This document shows positions 12,785 through 21,498 of a stretch of 64,000 bases of DNA, piece by piece. Both the position numbers and the translations under genes were made by a program. Every line of letters starts with the position of its first letter. Position 1 is the stretch's first letter. Source of the DNA: Pseudomonas sp. LS1212 (GTDB lineage: Bacteria > Pseudomonadota > Gammaproteobacteria > Pseudomonadales > Pseudomonadaceae); the NCBI RefSeq assembly GCF_024741815.1, contig NZ_CP102951.1, positions 558,001 through 622,000 on the forward strand, in the 5' to 3' direction. The notes beneath the pieces were generated by a model. It had not been told where the DNA came from, did not search any database, and worked only from the letters and a program-made list of their open reading frames with translations.

Positions 12785-12995
12785 CGGTTGTCTCTCCTTG
12801 TGCTACTTTCGCTTCTGCAAGCGGGAATGAAGTACAAGGAAAACGCGTAGAGTGCCCACGCAGGCAGTGAATATGTATTGTGCGTGAATTTTTGATGCCG
12901 CATCTCGGTGCAGCCTGCCTGTTTCAGGCGCCAGGCGCACGATTTCGGTGCCAAATCTGTTCGATCAATGCTCGCAACGACCAGCGCTGCGTGAC
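12785..12995. promoter_or_regulatory. Gene-free stretch with two NtrC-like sites (12896-12912, 12936-12952)
   Basis: Between the split toxin start and the transglutaminase operon. TGCCGC-ATCTC-GGTGCA (12896-12912) matches the NtrC enhancer TGCACC-N5-GGTGCA at 10 of 12 positions. CGCACG-ATTTC-GGTGCC (12936-12952) matches at 9 of 12. Their centres are 40 bases apart and about 118 and 78 bases upstream of the start site predicted from the sigma-54 element at 12996, a usual enhancer position. Confidence 0.45.
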
Positions 12996-13010
12996 TGGCA
13001 CAAGTATTGC
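12996..13010 (+). promoter_or_regulatory. Sigma-54 (RpoN) type promoter of the transglutaminase/ATP-grasp operon
   Basis: TGGCAC-AAGTA-TTGC: GG at 12997-12998 and GC at 13009-13010 with exactly ten bases between, an essentially perfect -24/-12 element. The predicted start of transcription is near 13022, 27 bases before the GTG start codon and upstream of its AGGAGG. Assignment is by consensus match only. Confidence 0.6.
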
Positions 13011-13048
13011 CCGCTTGTATTACCGTTCAGGCTCGCAGGAGGCACGCC

Positions 13049-16000
13049 GTGTCAATTCATGTCGCATTGCACCATGTCACGCACTATCGCTACGACCGAG
13101 CGGTCGAGCTCGGCCCTCAGATCGTGCGCCTGCGCCCCGCTGCGCACAGCCGCACGCGGATACTGTCCTATGCGCTGAAGGTTCAGCCCGAGCAGCACTT
13201 CATCAATTGGCAGCAGGACCCTCAGGGCAACTACCTGGCGCGCCTGGTCTTTCCGGAAAAGACCGATGTGTTGCGCATCGAAGTCGACCTGGTCGCCGAA
13301 ATGGCGGTCTTCAATCCATTCGATTTCTTCCTCGAGCCCTACGCTGAGAAGATCCCGTTCAGTTATGCCCGGGACGAGAAGCATGAGCTGGCGCCTTATC
13401 TCGAACAGTTGCCGCTCACGCCAAAGTTCGCCGCCTACCTGGCCGGCATCGACCGCACGCCGACCGCCAGTGTCGATTTCCTGGTCGCCCTGAACCAGCG
13501 CTTGAGCGAAGACATTGGTTACCTGATTCGCCTGGAGCCGGGCGTGCAGACGCCGGAGCAGACGCTGGAGAACGCCTCGGGCTCGTGCCGCGATTCGGCC
13601 TGGTTGCTTGTGCAGTTGCTGCGTCACCTGGGCCTGGCCGCGCGGTTTGTCTCGGGTTATCTGATTCAGCTGACCGCCGACGTCAAGGCGCTCGACGGCC
13701 CGTCCGGCACCGAGGTGGATTTCACCGACCTGCATGCCTGGTGTGAAGTCTATTTGCCGGGCGCTGGCTGGATCGGCCTGGATGCGACCTCAGGTTTGTT
13801 TGCTGGAGAAGGGCATATTCCGCTGGCCTGCAGCCCGGACCCGTCTTCGGCGGCACCGATCAGCGGGCTGGTCGAGCCGTGTGAATGCGAGTTCGTCCAT
13901 GAGATGTCGGTCGAGCGCCTGTGGGAAGCGCCCCGCGTTACCAAGCCGTACAGCGAAGAGCAATGGCAGGCGATTCTCGCCCTCGGCCGACAGATCGATA
14001 CGGACCTGCTCAAGGACGACGTTCGCTTGACCATGGGCGGTGAACCGACCTTCGTCTCCATCGACGACCCCGATGGCGCCGAATGGAACACGGCAGCCCT
14101 GGGCCCAACCAAACGGCGCCTGTCGGCCGAGCTGTTCCAGCGCATGCGCCAGCATTATGCGCCACAAGGCCTGGTGCACTTTGGCCAGGGCAAGTGGTAC
14201 CCCGGCGAGCAGTTGCCGCGCTGGTCGTTGAACTGTTTCTGGCGCCGCGATGGGCAACCGATCTGGAAGAACCCTGCGCTGATTGCCGAAGAAAGCGAGG
14301 ACTACGGCGCGACCGATGTGCTGGGCGGGCGTTTCCTGGCCAGTGTGGCCGAGCGGCTCAAGCTGCCGACCCAATACGTGTTCCCGGCCTATGAAGACAA
14401 TTTTTATTATCTCTGGCGCGAGGGCAGCCTGCCGCTCAACGTCACCGCCGAAGACTCGCGGCTTGGCGACGAGATGGAGCGCAAGCGCCTGCGCAAGGTG
14501 TTCGCCCAAGGGCTGGACAAGGTCATCGGCCAGGTCCTGCCGCTGGCGCGAACCGCGGCCGGTGACCGCTGGCAAAGCGGTCGCTGGTATTTGCGCGACA
14601 GCCATTGTCGTCTGGTGCCGGGCGATTCGCCGCTCGGTTACCGTTTGCCATTGGGGTCGCAGCCTTGGGTGAGCGCTGCAGAATATCCTTACGTGCACCC
14701 GACCGATGCGAACCAGGATCTGCCGCCGCTGCCGGCGCGAGCTGCGTTGCCGGACGCGTTGGCAACCGAGGCAAAAGACAACGAACCCGAGCGCATGCCC
14801 AAGGTCGACGAGTCCGCCGAATGGCTGACCCGCACGGCCTTGTGTGCCGAGGCCCGGGACGGGCGCCTGTATCTGTTCATGCCGCCGCTGGAGCGTCTGG
14901 AAGACTACCTGGAACTGGTCAGCATCATCGAAGCGACTGCGCAGGAGCTCAATTGCCCGGTGCTGCTGGAAGGTTACGAGCCACCCGGCGACCCGCGCCT
15001 GAGCAACTTCAAGGTCACCCCCGATCCAGGTGTGATCGAAGTCAACGTACAGCCTTCGGCCAGTTGGGACGAGTTGGTCGAGCGTACCGAGTTTCTTTAT
15101 GAGCAGGCGCGGCAGACCCGCCTGAGCACCGAGAAATTCATGATCGACGGTCGCCATACCGGTACCGGCGGCGGCAACCACTTCGTCCTCGGCGGGGCGA
15201 CGCCGGCCGATTCGCCGTTCCTGCGCAGGCCCGACCTGCTGCGCAGCCTGATCAGCTACTGGCACAACCATCCTTCGCTTTCGTATCTGTTTTCCGGCTT
15301 GTTCATCGGCCCGACTTCGCAGGCGCCGCGCGTCGACGAGGCGCGCAACGATGCACTGTATGAACTGGAAATCGCCTTTGCGCAGATGCCCGAACCTGGC
15401 CAGGAGTGTCCGCCGTGGCTGGTCGACCGGTTGCTGCGCAATCTGTTGATCGACGTCACCGGCAATACCCACCGCGCCGAGTTCTGCATCGACAAGCTCT
15501 ACTCGCCCGACAGTGCCACCGGGCGGCTGGGGTTGCTGGAGCTGCGCGCTTTCGAGATGCCACCCCATGCACGCATGAGCCTGGTTCAGCAGTTGCTGCT
15601 GCGGGCGCTGGTTGCGCGTTTCTGGCGCGAGCCTTATGCACCGGCCAAACTGGCGAGGTGGGGTACTGAACTGCATGACCGCTTCCTGTTGCCGCATTTC
15701 ATCGAACAGGACTTCGCCGACGTTATCGTCGACCTCAACGCCGCCGGTTATCCATTGCGCGCCGAATGGTTTTCCGCGCACCTGGAGTTCCGCTTTCCCA
15801 AGGTCGGCGACTATGCCGTCAACGGTATCGCGCTGGAGTTGCGCCAGGCGCTGGAGCCCTGGCACGTTCTGGGTGAAGAGGGCAGTGGGGGCGGCGCGGT
15901 ACGCTATGTCGACTCTTCGCTGGAGCGGATCCAGGTCAAGCTCAACGGGCTTGCACCGCAGCGCTACCTGCTGACCTGCAATGGCGTACCCGTGCCCTTG

Positions 16001-16333
16001 CAGCCCACCGGCAGAGTCGGTGAATACGTGGCCGGCGTTCGTTATCGCGCCTGGCAGCCGGCCAATTGCCTGCAGCCAACCATCGCGGTGCACGCGCCGC
16101 TGGTATTCGATGTGCTCGATACCTGGATGAAACGTTCCCTGGGGGGCTGCCAGTACCACGTCGCGCATCCGGGGGGGCGCAACTACGAAACCTTGCCGGT
16201 CAACGCCAATGAGGCGGAAAGCCGGCGCATGGCGCGGTTCTTCCGGTTGGGCCACAGTCCCGGGCCATTGCCGGTGCCGACCGTTCAGATAAACGACGAA
16301 TTTCCGATGACCCTGGACCTGCGGCGTTTTTGA
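13049..16333 (+). CDS. Transglutaminase-like + DUF2126 putative amidoligase
   Basis: 1094 residues from GTG 13049, preceded by AGGAGG at 13037-13042 with ideal spacing; the TTG at 13007 has no ribosome site. The N-terminal ~290 residues are a transglutaminase-like cysteine protease fold, with the Cys in ASGSCRDSAWLLVQLL, the His in DLHAWCEVYLPGAGW and the Asp in GLDATSG. The remaining ~800 residues are the DUF2126 region, which Pfam describes as a putative amidoligase, beginning LTMGGEPTFVSIDD and including IDGRHTGTGGGNHFVLGG. It is the first gene of a three-gene operon with an ATP-grasp/alpha-E protein and a second transglutaminase. Such operons have been proposed from comparative genomics to make and cut peptide or isopeptide bonds in an unknown product. 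No signal peptide is seen, so it is probably cytoplasmic. Confidence 0.9.
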   Translation: MSIHVALHHVTHYRYDRAVELGPQIVRLRPAAHSRTRILSYALKVQPEQHFINWQQDPQGNYLARLVFPEKTDVLRIEVDLVAEMAVFNPFDFFLEPYAEKIPFSYARDEKHELAPYLEQLPLTPKFAAYLAGIDRTPTASVDFLVALNQRLSEDIGYLIRLEPGVQTPEQTLENASGSCRDSAWLLVQLLRHLGLAARFVSGYLIQLTADVKALDGPSGTEVDFTDLHAWCEVYLPGAGWIGLDATSGLFAGEGHIPLACSPDPSSAAPISGLVEPCECEFVHEMSVERLWEAPRVTKPYSEEQWQAILALGRQIDTDLLKDDVRLTMGGEPTFVSIDDPDGAEWNTAALGPTKRRLSAELFQRMRQHYAPQGLVHFGQGKWYPGEQLPRWSLNCFWRRDGQPIWKNPALIAEESEDYGATDVLGGRFLASVAERLKLPTQYVFPAYEDNFYYLWREGSLPLNVTAEDSRLGDEMERKRLRKVFAQGLDKVIGQVLPLARTAAGDRWQSGRWYLRDSHCRLVPGDSPLGYRLPLGSQPWVSAAEYPYVHPTDANQDLPPLPARAALPDALATEAKDNEPERMPKVDESAEWLTRTALCAEARDGRLYLFMPPLERLEDYLELVSIIEATAQELNCPVLLEGYEPPGDPRLSNFKVTPDPGVIEVNVQPSASWDELVERTEFLYEQARQTRLSTEKFMIDGRHTGTGGGNHFVLGGATPADSPFLRRPDLLRSLISYWHNHPSLSYLFSGLFIGPTSQAPRVDEARNDALYELEIAFAQMPEPGQECPPWLVDRLLRNLLIDVTGNTHRAEFCIDKLYSPDSATGRLGLLELRAFEMPPHARMSLVQQLLLRALVARFWREPYAPAKLARWGTELHDRFLLPHFIEQDFADVIVDLNAAGYPLRAEWFSAHLEFRFPKVGDYAVNGIALELRQALEPWHVLGEEGSGGGAVRYVDSSLERIQVKLNGLAPQRYLLTCNGVPVPLQPTGRVGEYVAGVRYRAWQPANCLQPTIAVHAPLVFDVLDTWMKRSLGGCQYHVAHPGGRNYETLPVNANEAESRRMARFFRLGHSPGPLPVPTVQINDEFPMTLDLRRF

Positions 16334-16421
16334 TCGGGAGTGATGGCACGGCGTGCGCGTGTATCCCCGTGTCATCTGTCTGCGCTAATCTGATTTCCAC
16401 TTGTTGCCATCGAGCATCTCC

Positions 16422-18908
16422 ATGCCTGACCTGCTTGACCGCTACCCGCTGACGGCGGGGACTTATCATGAAATGCTCGATGCCGGTGGCGCCGTTCGGC
16501 CCCACTGGAAACCCCTGTTCAATCAACTGCAGCGCAGCAGCCCGGCGCAACTGGCCCAGCGCCAGGCCCTGCTTACCCGGCAGATCCAGGAAAACGGCGT
16601 GACGTACAACGTCTATGCCGACTCCAAGGGTGCCGACAGGCCGTGGGAACTGGACCTGTTGCCGCATCTGATAGCGGCGCAGGAGTGGCAGCAGATAGCT
16701 GCCGGCATTGCCCAGCGCGCGCGGTTGCTCAATGCGGTGCTGGCCGATATCTATGGGCCGCAGCAATTGATTGCCGATGGGCTGCTTCCCGCCGAGCTGG
16801 TCTATGGGCACAACAACTTTCTCTGGCCCTGCCAGGGTATCGAGCCACCGGACGGGACCTACCTGCATGTCTATGCCGTAGACCTGGCGCGCACCCCCGA
16901 TGGCCGCTGGTGGGTCACTGCCGACCGTACCCAGGCGCCGTCCGGGGCCGGCTACGCACTGGAGAACCGCACTATCGTTTCGCGGGCACTGCCGGATTTG
17001 TACCGCGACCTGCAGGTTCGGCACCTGTCCGGTTTCTTTCGTACCTTGCAGGAAACATTGTCCCGGCAGGCAGCCAGCGAAAACGAAGTGCCGCTGATTG
17101 TCATGCTGACCCCCGGGCGCTTCAACGAAAGCTACTTCGAACACCTTTACCTGGCCCGCCAGCTCGGTTATCCGCTGGTGGAGGGCAGTGACCTCACGGT
17201 GCGCGATGCAACGGTCTACCTGAAAACCCTGAGTGGCTTGCGCCGGGTGCACGCCATCATGCGGCGCCTGGACGACGACTTCTGCGACCCGCTGGAGCTG
17301 CGCACCGATTCGGCGCTGGGTGTGCCCGGCCTGTTGCAGGCGGTACGCCAAGGCCGCGTGCTGGTGGCCAACGCCCTGGGTAGCGGCGTGCTCGAATCGC
17401 CGGGGTTGCTCGGTTTCCTGCCGACCATCAACCAGCGGCTGTTTGGCGAAGAACTCATTCTGCCGTCCATCGCCACCTGGTGGTGCGGCGAGCCGCCGGT
17501 ACTGGCCCAGGCCCTGGAGAAGCTGCCGGAGTTGTTGATCAAGCCGGCATTCCCGTCACAAAGCTTCATGCCCGTGTTTGGTCGGGACCTGGACACCCGG
17601 CAGCGCCAGGCATTGGCCGAGCGGATGCAGGCGCGGCCGTATGCCTATGTCGCCCAGGAACTGGCGCAGTTGTCCCAGGCGCCGGTATGGCAGCCCGAGG
17701 ATGGGCAATTGCAGGCCCGGGCGATCGGTATGCGCGTTTTCGCCGTGGCCAGTGCCGACGGCTACCGGGTCCTGCCTGGCGGGCTGACCCGGGTGGCGGC
17801 CCAGGCCGATGCCGAAGTGGTGTCGATGCAGCGCGGTGGGGCCAGCAAGGACACCTGGGTGCTGGGTGAGCGCGCCCAGGCCGGCGAGCAATGGCGTGCC
17901 CAGCGCAGCATCGGGGTGCATGACCTGATTCGCCGGGATCCGTACCTGCCGTCGCGGGTGGTCGAGAATCTGTTCTGGTTTGGCCGCTACTGCGAGCGCT
18001 GCGATGCCAGCGCCCGGCTGCTGCGCATCATTCTCGCCCGCTATGTCGATGGTGACGACCCGCTGGCCCTGCAGGCGGCGGTAGAGCTGGGCGAAAGCCT
18101 GTTGTTGCTGCCGGAGGAGGGCGAGCTGCGCGAGCGTTTGCTGGCAGCCTTGCTCGATGAAGAATGGGCCTTCAGCCTGCGCTCCAATTTGCAGCGCTTG
18201 CAGTGGGCGGCTTCGCAGGTACGCGGAAAACTGTCCCAGGAAAACTGGCAGGCGCTGGTAGAGCTGCAGCGCGAAGCCATGAGCCTTGAGACCGATGATC
18301 CCGACTTCGGTGAGCTGCTGGATTTCCTCAATCGCCTGGTCATGTCGCTGGCGGCACTGTCAGGTTTTGCCCTGGATGACATGACGCGCGATGAAGGCTG
18401 GCGCTTCTTGATGATTGGCCGGCGCATCGAGCGCTTGCAGTCGCTGAGCGGCAGCCTTTCGGCCTTTTTGCGCGGCGTGGCGGTGTTCGATCAAGCGGGC
18501 CTTGAATGGCTGCTGGAGCTGGGTAACAGCAGCATCACCTACCGTTCGCGCTACCTGGCTGTGCCGCAATTGATTCCAGTGCTCGATTTGCTGCTGCTCG
18601 ACGAGCAAAACCCCCATGCGGTGCTGTTCCAGCTCAAGCTGGTGACCCGCTCGCTCAATCGGCTCAACGATGACTTCGGCACCCCCCGCGAGCCGGGCCT
18701 GGCGATGCTGGTCCAGCGCCTGCAACACTTCGATCTGGGCACGCTGGAAAACCCCTTGTTCGGTACCACAAGCGTGCGGGCGGTGCTCGATGGCCTGGCC
18801 AATATGTTGCAAACCATCGCCGAAGCCAGCGGTCAGATCTCCGACCGATTGGCATTGCGGCATTTTGCCCACGTCGATGATGTCAGCCAGCAAACGGTGT
18901 CTGTCTAA
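16422..18908 (+). CDS. Circularly permuted ATP-grasp + alpha-E domain protein
   Basis: 828 residues from ATG 16422 (MPDLLDRYPLTAGTYHEML); the TTG 21 bases upstream is a weaker choice. The N-terminal ~480 residues are a circularly permuted ATP-grasp domain (DUF404/DUF407 type) with VYGHNNFLWPCQGI, LTPGRFNESYFEH and LLIKPAFPSQSF. The C-terminal ~330 residues are an alpha-E helical domain (DUF403 type) starting RDPYLPSRVVENLFWFGRYCERCDA. ATP-grasp enzymes activate a carboxylate with ATP and join it to an amine. With the flanking transglutaminase-like proteins this suggests a small peptide-forming or protein-tagging pathway whose substrate is not known. The gene starts 88 bases after the first gene and ends two bases before the next, so all three are co-transcribed. 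Confidence 0.92.
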   Translation: MPDLLDRYPLTAGTYHEMLDAGGAVRPHWKPLFNQLQRSSPAQLAQRQALLTRQIQENGVTYNVYADSKGADRPWELDLLPHLIAAQEWQQIAAGIAQRARLLNAVLADIYGPQQLIADGLLPAELVYGHNNFLWPCQGIEPPDGTYLHVYAVDLARTPDGRWWVTADRTQAPSGAGYALENRTIVSRALPDLYRDLQVRHLSGFFRTLQETLSRQAASENEVPLIVMLTPGRFNESYFEHLYLARQLGYPLVEGSDLTVRDATVYLKTLSGLRRVHAIMRRLDDDFCDPLELRTDSALGVPGLLQAVRQGRVLVANALGSGVLESPGLLGFLPTINQRLFGEELILPSIATWWCGEPPVLAQALEKLPELLIKPAFPSQSFMPVFGRDLDTRQRQALAERMQARPYAYVAQELAQLSQAPVWQPEDGQLQARAIGMRVFAVASADGYRVLPGGLTRVAAQADAEVVSMQRGGASKDTWVLGERAQAGEQWRAQRSIGVHDLIRRDPYLPSRVVENLFWFGRYCERCDASARLLRIILARYVDGDDPLALQAAVELGESLLLLPEEGELRERLLAALLDEEWAFSLRSNLQRLQWAASQVRGKLSQENWQALVELQREAMSLETDDPDFGELLDFLNRLVMSLAALSGFALDDMTRDEGWRFLMIGRRIERLQSLSGSLSAFLRGVAVFDQAGLEWLLELGNSSITYRSRYLAVPQLIPVLDLLLLDEQNPHAVLFQLKLVTRSLNRLNDDFGTPREPGLAMLVQRLQHFDLGTLENPLFGTTSVRAVLDGLANMLQTIAEASGQISDRLALRHFAHVDDVSQQTVSV

Positions 18909-18910
18909 AA

Positions 18911-19813
18911 ATGAGCGCGCACTACCAGATCCTTCACGATACCCACTATCGCTACGACAGCCCGGTGTCCCTGGCGCAGCAGTTGGCACACCTGTGGCCG
19001 CGCGACTGTACCTGGCAATTGTGCAGCGAACAAACCCTGCAGATCAGCCCCGAGCCGACCAGCCGCCGCGACGAGCTGGATGTGTTTGGCAACCCGCTGA
19101 CGCGCCTGGCCTTCGAGCGTCCCCACGATGAACTGCGGGTGTGTGCGCGATTGTCAGTTGAGGTGTTGCCCAGGGCCGAGGTGGATTTCTCCCGCTCGCC
19201 GGCCTGGGAGATGGCCCGCAACGCCTTGATCTACAGCGGCAGCCCGTTGCCCACGGATGTGTTGCAAGCCTGTCGCTACCGTTTCGAATCGCCCTATGTG
19301 CGCTTGAAGAAAAGTTTCGTGACCTTCTCCGAAAGTTGCTTCGCGCCGGATCGTCCCTTGCTGCTTGGCGTGCAGGCATTGATGGAGAAAATCTTCGATG
19401 AATTCACCTTCGATGCCGAAGCGACCCAGGTCGCCACGCCGCTGGTGGAGGTGCTGGAGCGACGCCGTGGTGTCTGCCAGGACTTCGCCCACCTGATGCT
19501 GGCCTGCCTGCGCTCACGCGGCTTGGCGGCGCGCTATGTAAGTGGCTATCTGCTGACCCAGCCGCCGCCCGGGCAACCACGCTTGATCGGTGCCGATGCC
19601 TCGCATGCGTGGGTCTCGGTGTATTGCCCGGTATCGGGGTGGGTGGATTTTGATCCAACCAACAATGTTCAGCCCGCGCTGGAGCACATCACCCTGGCCT
19701 GGGGCCGGGATTTTTCCGATGTGTCGCCGCTGCGCGGGGTGATTCTCGGCGGGGGCAGCCATGATCCGGAAGTCAGCGTCACGGTCATGCCCCGGGGCGA
19801 AGGGCTGATTTAA
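18911..19813 (+). CDS. Transglutaminase-like cysteine peptidase family protein
   Basis: 300 residues, ATG two bases after the previous stop, so translation is coupled. It has an N-terminal bacterial transglutaminase beta domain (YQILHDTHYRYDSPVSLAQQ), then the core with catalytic Cys in RRGVCQDFAHLMLACLRSRG, His in DASHAWVSVYCP and Asp in GWVDFDPTNN. The complete triad predicts an active enzyme, probably a peptidase or amidase acting on the product of the ATP-grasp/amidoligase genes upstream. It is similar in layout to the N-terminal part of the 13049 gene, consistent with an old duplication. It is the last gene of the operon; no obvious terminator hairpin was seen directly after it. Confidence 0.92.
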   Translation: MSAHYQILHDTHYRYDSPVSLAQQLAHLWPRDCTWQLCSEQTLQISPEPTSRRDELDVFGNPLTRLAFERPHDELRVCARLSVEVLPRAEVDFSRSPAWEMARNALIYSGSPLPTDVLQACRYRFESPYVRLKKSFVTFSESCFAPDRPLLLGVQALMEKIFDEFTFDAEATQVATPLVEVLERRRGVCQDFAHLMLACLRSRGLAARYVSGYLLTQPPPGQPRLIGADASHAWVSVYCPVSGWVDFDPTNNVQPALEHITLAWGRDFSDVSPLRGVILGGGSHDPEVSVTVMPRGEGLI

Positions 19814-20103
19814 CCTGGCGTCCGTTCGACGGTCAATCCGGGCGAGACATTTCGTATTGGGTGCCGCTGGCGCCACAGGCGTAAGCGGCAAGCAGGCTGC
19901 GAAACAGGCTATTGAGGTGCATGATCAGGCTCCAGTCCAAGTGTTGTCTGATGGTAGAGCCTCAGTGCATGATTGGCTGGTTGATTATCTTGATGGGCGC
20001 AATAGAGCAAACCCGCTGTCTGGCAGAGTTGATTCAAGTCATAGGAACTTGCGCCGGGATCAGGCAGTCTGCATTGAATAATAACCTGCCATGGAGATTC
20101 ACC
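19814..20103. promoter_or_regulatory. Azurin upstream region with ANR/FNR-like box (20029-20042)
   Basis: 290 bases without a gene. TTGAT-TCAA-GTCAT at 20029-20042 matches the ANR/FNR box TTGAY-N4-RTCAA at nine of ten positions. It sits about 75 bases before the azurin ATG, compatible with a class II activator position near -41 and an A/T-rich -10 region around 20075. Azurin of P. aeruginosa is known to be activated by ANR. Confidence 0.4.
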
Positions 20104-20553
20104 ATGTTTGCCAAACTTGTTGCGGTATCCCTGCTGACGCTGGCCAGCGGTCAATTACTGGCTGCCGAATGCAAGGTCGATGTCGACTCCACAGACCAGA
20201 TGACCTTCAACACCAAGGCCATCCAGATCAGCAAAAGCTGCAAGACCTTCACCGTTAACCTGAGCCATTCCGGCAAGCTGCCGAAGAATGTCATGGGCCA
20301 TAACTGGGTCTTGAGCAAGGACGCCGACGCGCAACCGATCGCAACGGATGGCCTGAGTGCCGGTATCGACAAGAACCACCTCAAAGAGGGTGATGCACGC
20401 GTTATCGCTTACACCAAAATCATTGGCGGCGGCGAGAAGGATTCGGTGACTTTCGATGTTTCCAAGCTGGCTGCCGGTGAGCAGTACGCGTTCTTCTGCT
20501 CGTTCCCGGGGCACATCTCGATGATGAAAGGGACAGTCACTTTGGTTGACTGA
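20104..20553 (+). CDS. azu: Azurin (periplasmic blue copper protein)
   Basis: 149 residues: a signal peptide of about 20 (MFAKLVAVSLLTLASGQLLA) and a mature cupredoxin of 129 residues beginning AECKVD. It carries one-electron transfers in the periplasm, classically to nitrite reductase or oxidases. All copper ligands are present in mature numbering: Gly45-His46 in VMGHNW, Cys112 in FFCSFPGH, His117 and Met121. The Cys3-Cys26 disulphide is kept. GGAG at 20093-20096 is the ribosome site. The azu-nadE neighbourhood is the same as in P. aeruginosa. An ANR-like box precedes it. Confidence 0.97.
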   Translation: MFAKLVAVSLLTLASGQLLAAECKVDVDSTDQMTFNTKAIQISKSCKTFTVNLSHSGKLPKNVMGHNWVLSKDADAQPIATDGLSAGIDKNHLKEGDARVIAYTKIIGGGEKDSVTFDVSKLAAGEQYAFFCSFPGHISMMKGTVTLVD

Positions 20554-20556
20554 TCT

Positions 20557-20575
20557 GAAGGTTCTTCGGACCTTC
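20557..20575 (+). terminator. Small hairpin after azu
   Basis: GAAGGT-TCTTCGG-ACCTTC begins four bases after the azurin stop codon. A 6-bp stem with no T-run, merging directly into the REP pair that follows; weak terminator at best. Confidence 0.35.
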
Positions 20576-20641
20576 ATCGCTGGCAAGCCAGCTCCCACAA
20601 GTACGGCGGTGCCTCATGTGGGAGCGGGCTTGCCCGCGATC
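20575..20641. repeat. REP pair (inverted)
   Basis: Two facing copies of the Pseudomonas REP unit: ATCGCTGGCAAGCCAGCTCC (20576-20595, then CACA) and, inverted, TGTGGGAGCGGGCTTGCCCG then CGAT (20618-20641), separated by about 18 bases. It lies between the convergent azu and nadE genes. Confidence 0.85.
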
Positions 20642-20667
20642 GACCGCACAGCGGTCGCAAAAAAACC

Positions 20668-21495
20668 TCAAGGCGCGAAAGGCATCTCGCGCTTGTGATG
20701 GGTCTTCTGGTAAGTCCTGCAAATAATATCGAACGCTTCCTGGCGCACCGGCTCGCCATGCAGGAAAGCATCAATTTCCGCATAGGTAACACCATGGGAC
20801 GCTTCGTCCGGCTTGCCCGGTGCAAGGTCCTCGAGGTCCGCCGTCGGCACTTTTTCTACCAATGACTCCGGCGCTCCAAAGTGGCGGGCAATGGCGCGTA
20901 CCTGATTCTTCACCAGGCCGCTCAAGGGCGCCAGGTCGCAGGCGCCGTCGCCGAACTTGGTAAAGAAACCCATGACCGCTTCGGCGGCATGATCGGTACC
21001 TATCACCAACCCCTGGCGTGCACCAGCGATGGTGTATTGCGCGATCATGCGCATCCGCGCCTTGGTATTGCCCAGCACGAAATCCACGGTTGCCGCCGGT
21101 TGGCCTTCAAACGTCTGGACTTCGGCTGCCAGTGCCTTGACCGCCGGGCCGATATTCACGGTATGACGTTCGTCCGGCGCGATGAAGTCGACGCAGGCCT
21201 GGGCTTCATGCTCGTCGTGCTGAGTCTGGTAGGGCAGGCGCACGGCGATAAAGCGGTACTGCTCGTCCCCGGTGCGGCTGCGCAATTGCTCCACGGCACG
21301 TTGCGCCAGCAAGCCGGCGGTCAATGAGTCCACGCCACCACTTATGCCCAGGACCAGGGTCTTGAGCCCCGAGTTCTGGAGGCATTGCTGGATGAACGCA
21401 ATGCGTCGCGCCACCTCATCTTGCAGTGCGGTCTGGTCGGCGAATGGCGGCTGGACCTTGAGCTGTTGCGCTATTTCTTGCTGTACGGCTTGCAT
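20668..21495 (-). CDS. nadE: NH3-dependent NAD+ synthetase
   Basis: 275 residues. It converts deamido-NAD (nicotinic acid adenine dinucleotide), ATP and ammonia to NAD+, the last step of NAD synthesis. The PP-loop SGGVDS is in LVLGISGGVDSLTAGLLAQ, followed by FIAVRLPYQTQHDE and the NAD-contact segments GNTKARMRM and GTDHAAEAVMGFFTKFGDG. There is no N-terminal glutaminase domain, so it uses free ammonia; the length is normal for the short form. Immediately upstream on the same strand sits a frameshifted remnant of pncB, the gene that normally precedes it, so the old pncB-nadE operon has been broken and nadE must use a new promoter. Confidence 0.96.
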   Translation of the reverse strand: MQAVQQEIAQQLKVQPPFADQTALQDEVARRIAFIQQCLQNSGLKTLVLGISGGVDSLTAGLLAQRAVEQLRSRTGDEQYRFIAVRLPYQTQHDEHEAQACVDFIAPDERHTVNIGPAVKALAAEVQTFEGQPAATVDFVLGNTKARMRMIAQYTIAGARQGLVIGTDHAAEAVMGFFTKFGDGACDLAPLSGLVKNQVRAIARHFGAPESLVEKVPTADLEDLAPGKPDEASHGVTYAEIDAFLHGEPVRQEAFDIICRTYQKTHHKREMPFAP

Positions 21496-21498
21496 GGG

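Noticed and set aside
13790..16375. 861-codon open frame on the minus strand
   Set aside because: It lies wholly antisense to the transglutaminase/DUF2126 gene, has no ribosome site and its translation is Arg/Gln/His-rich low-complexity sequence typical of antisense frames in GC-rich DNA.
19981..19994. TTGAT-TATC-TTGAT as an ANR/FNR box upstream of azurin
   Set aside because: The second half is a direct, not inverted, repeat, so it does not form the dyad; the element at 20029 fits better.
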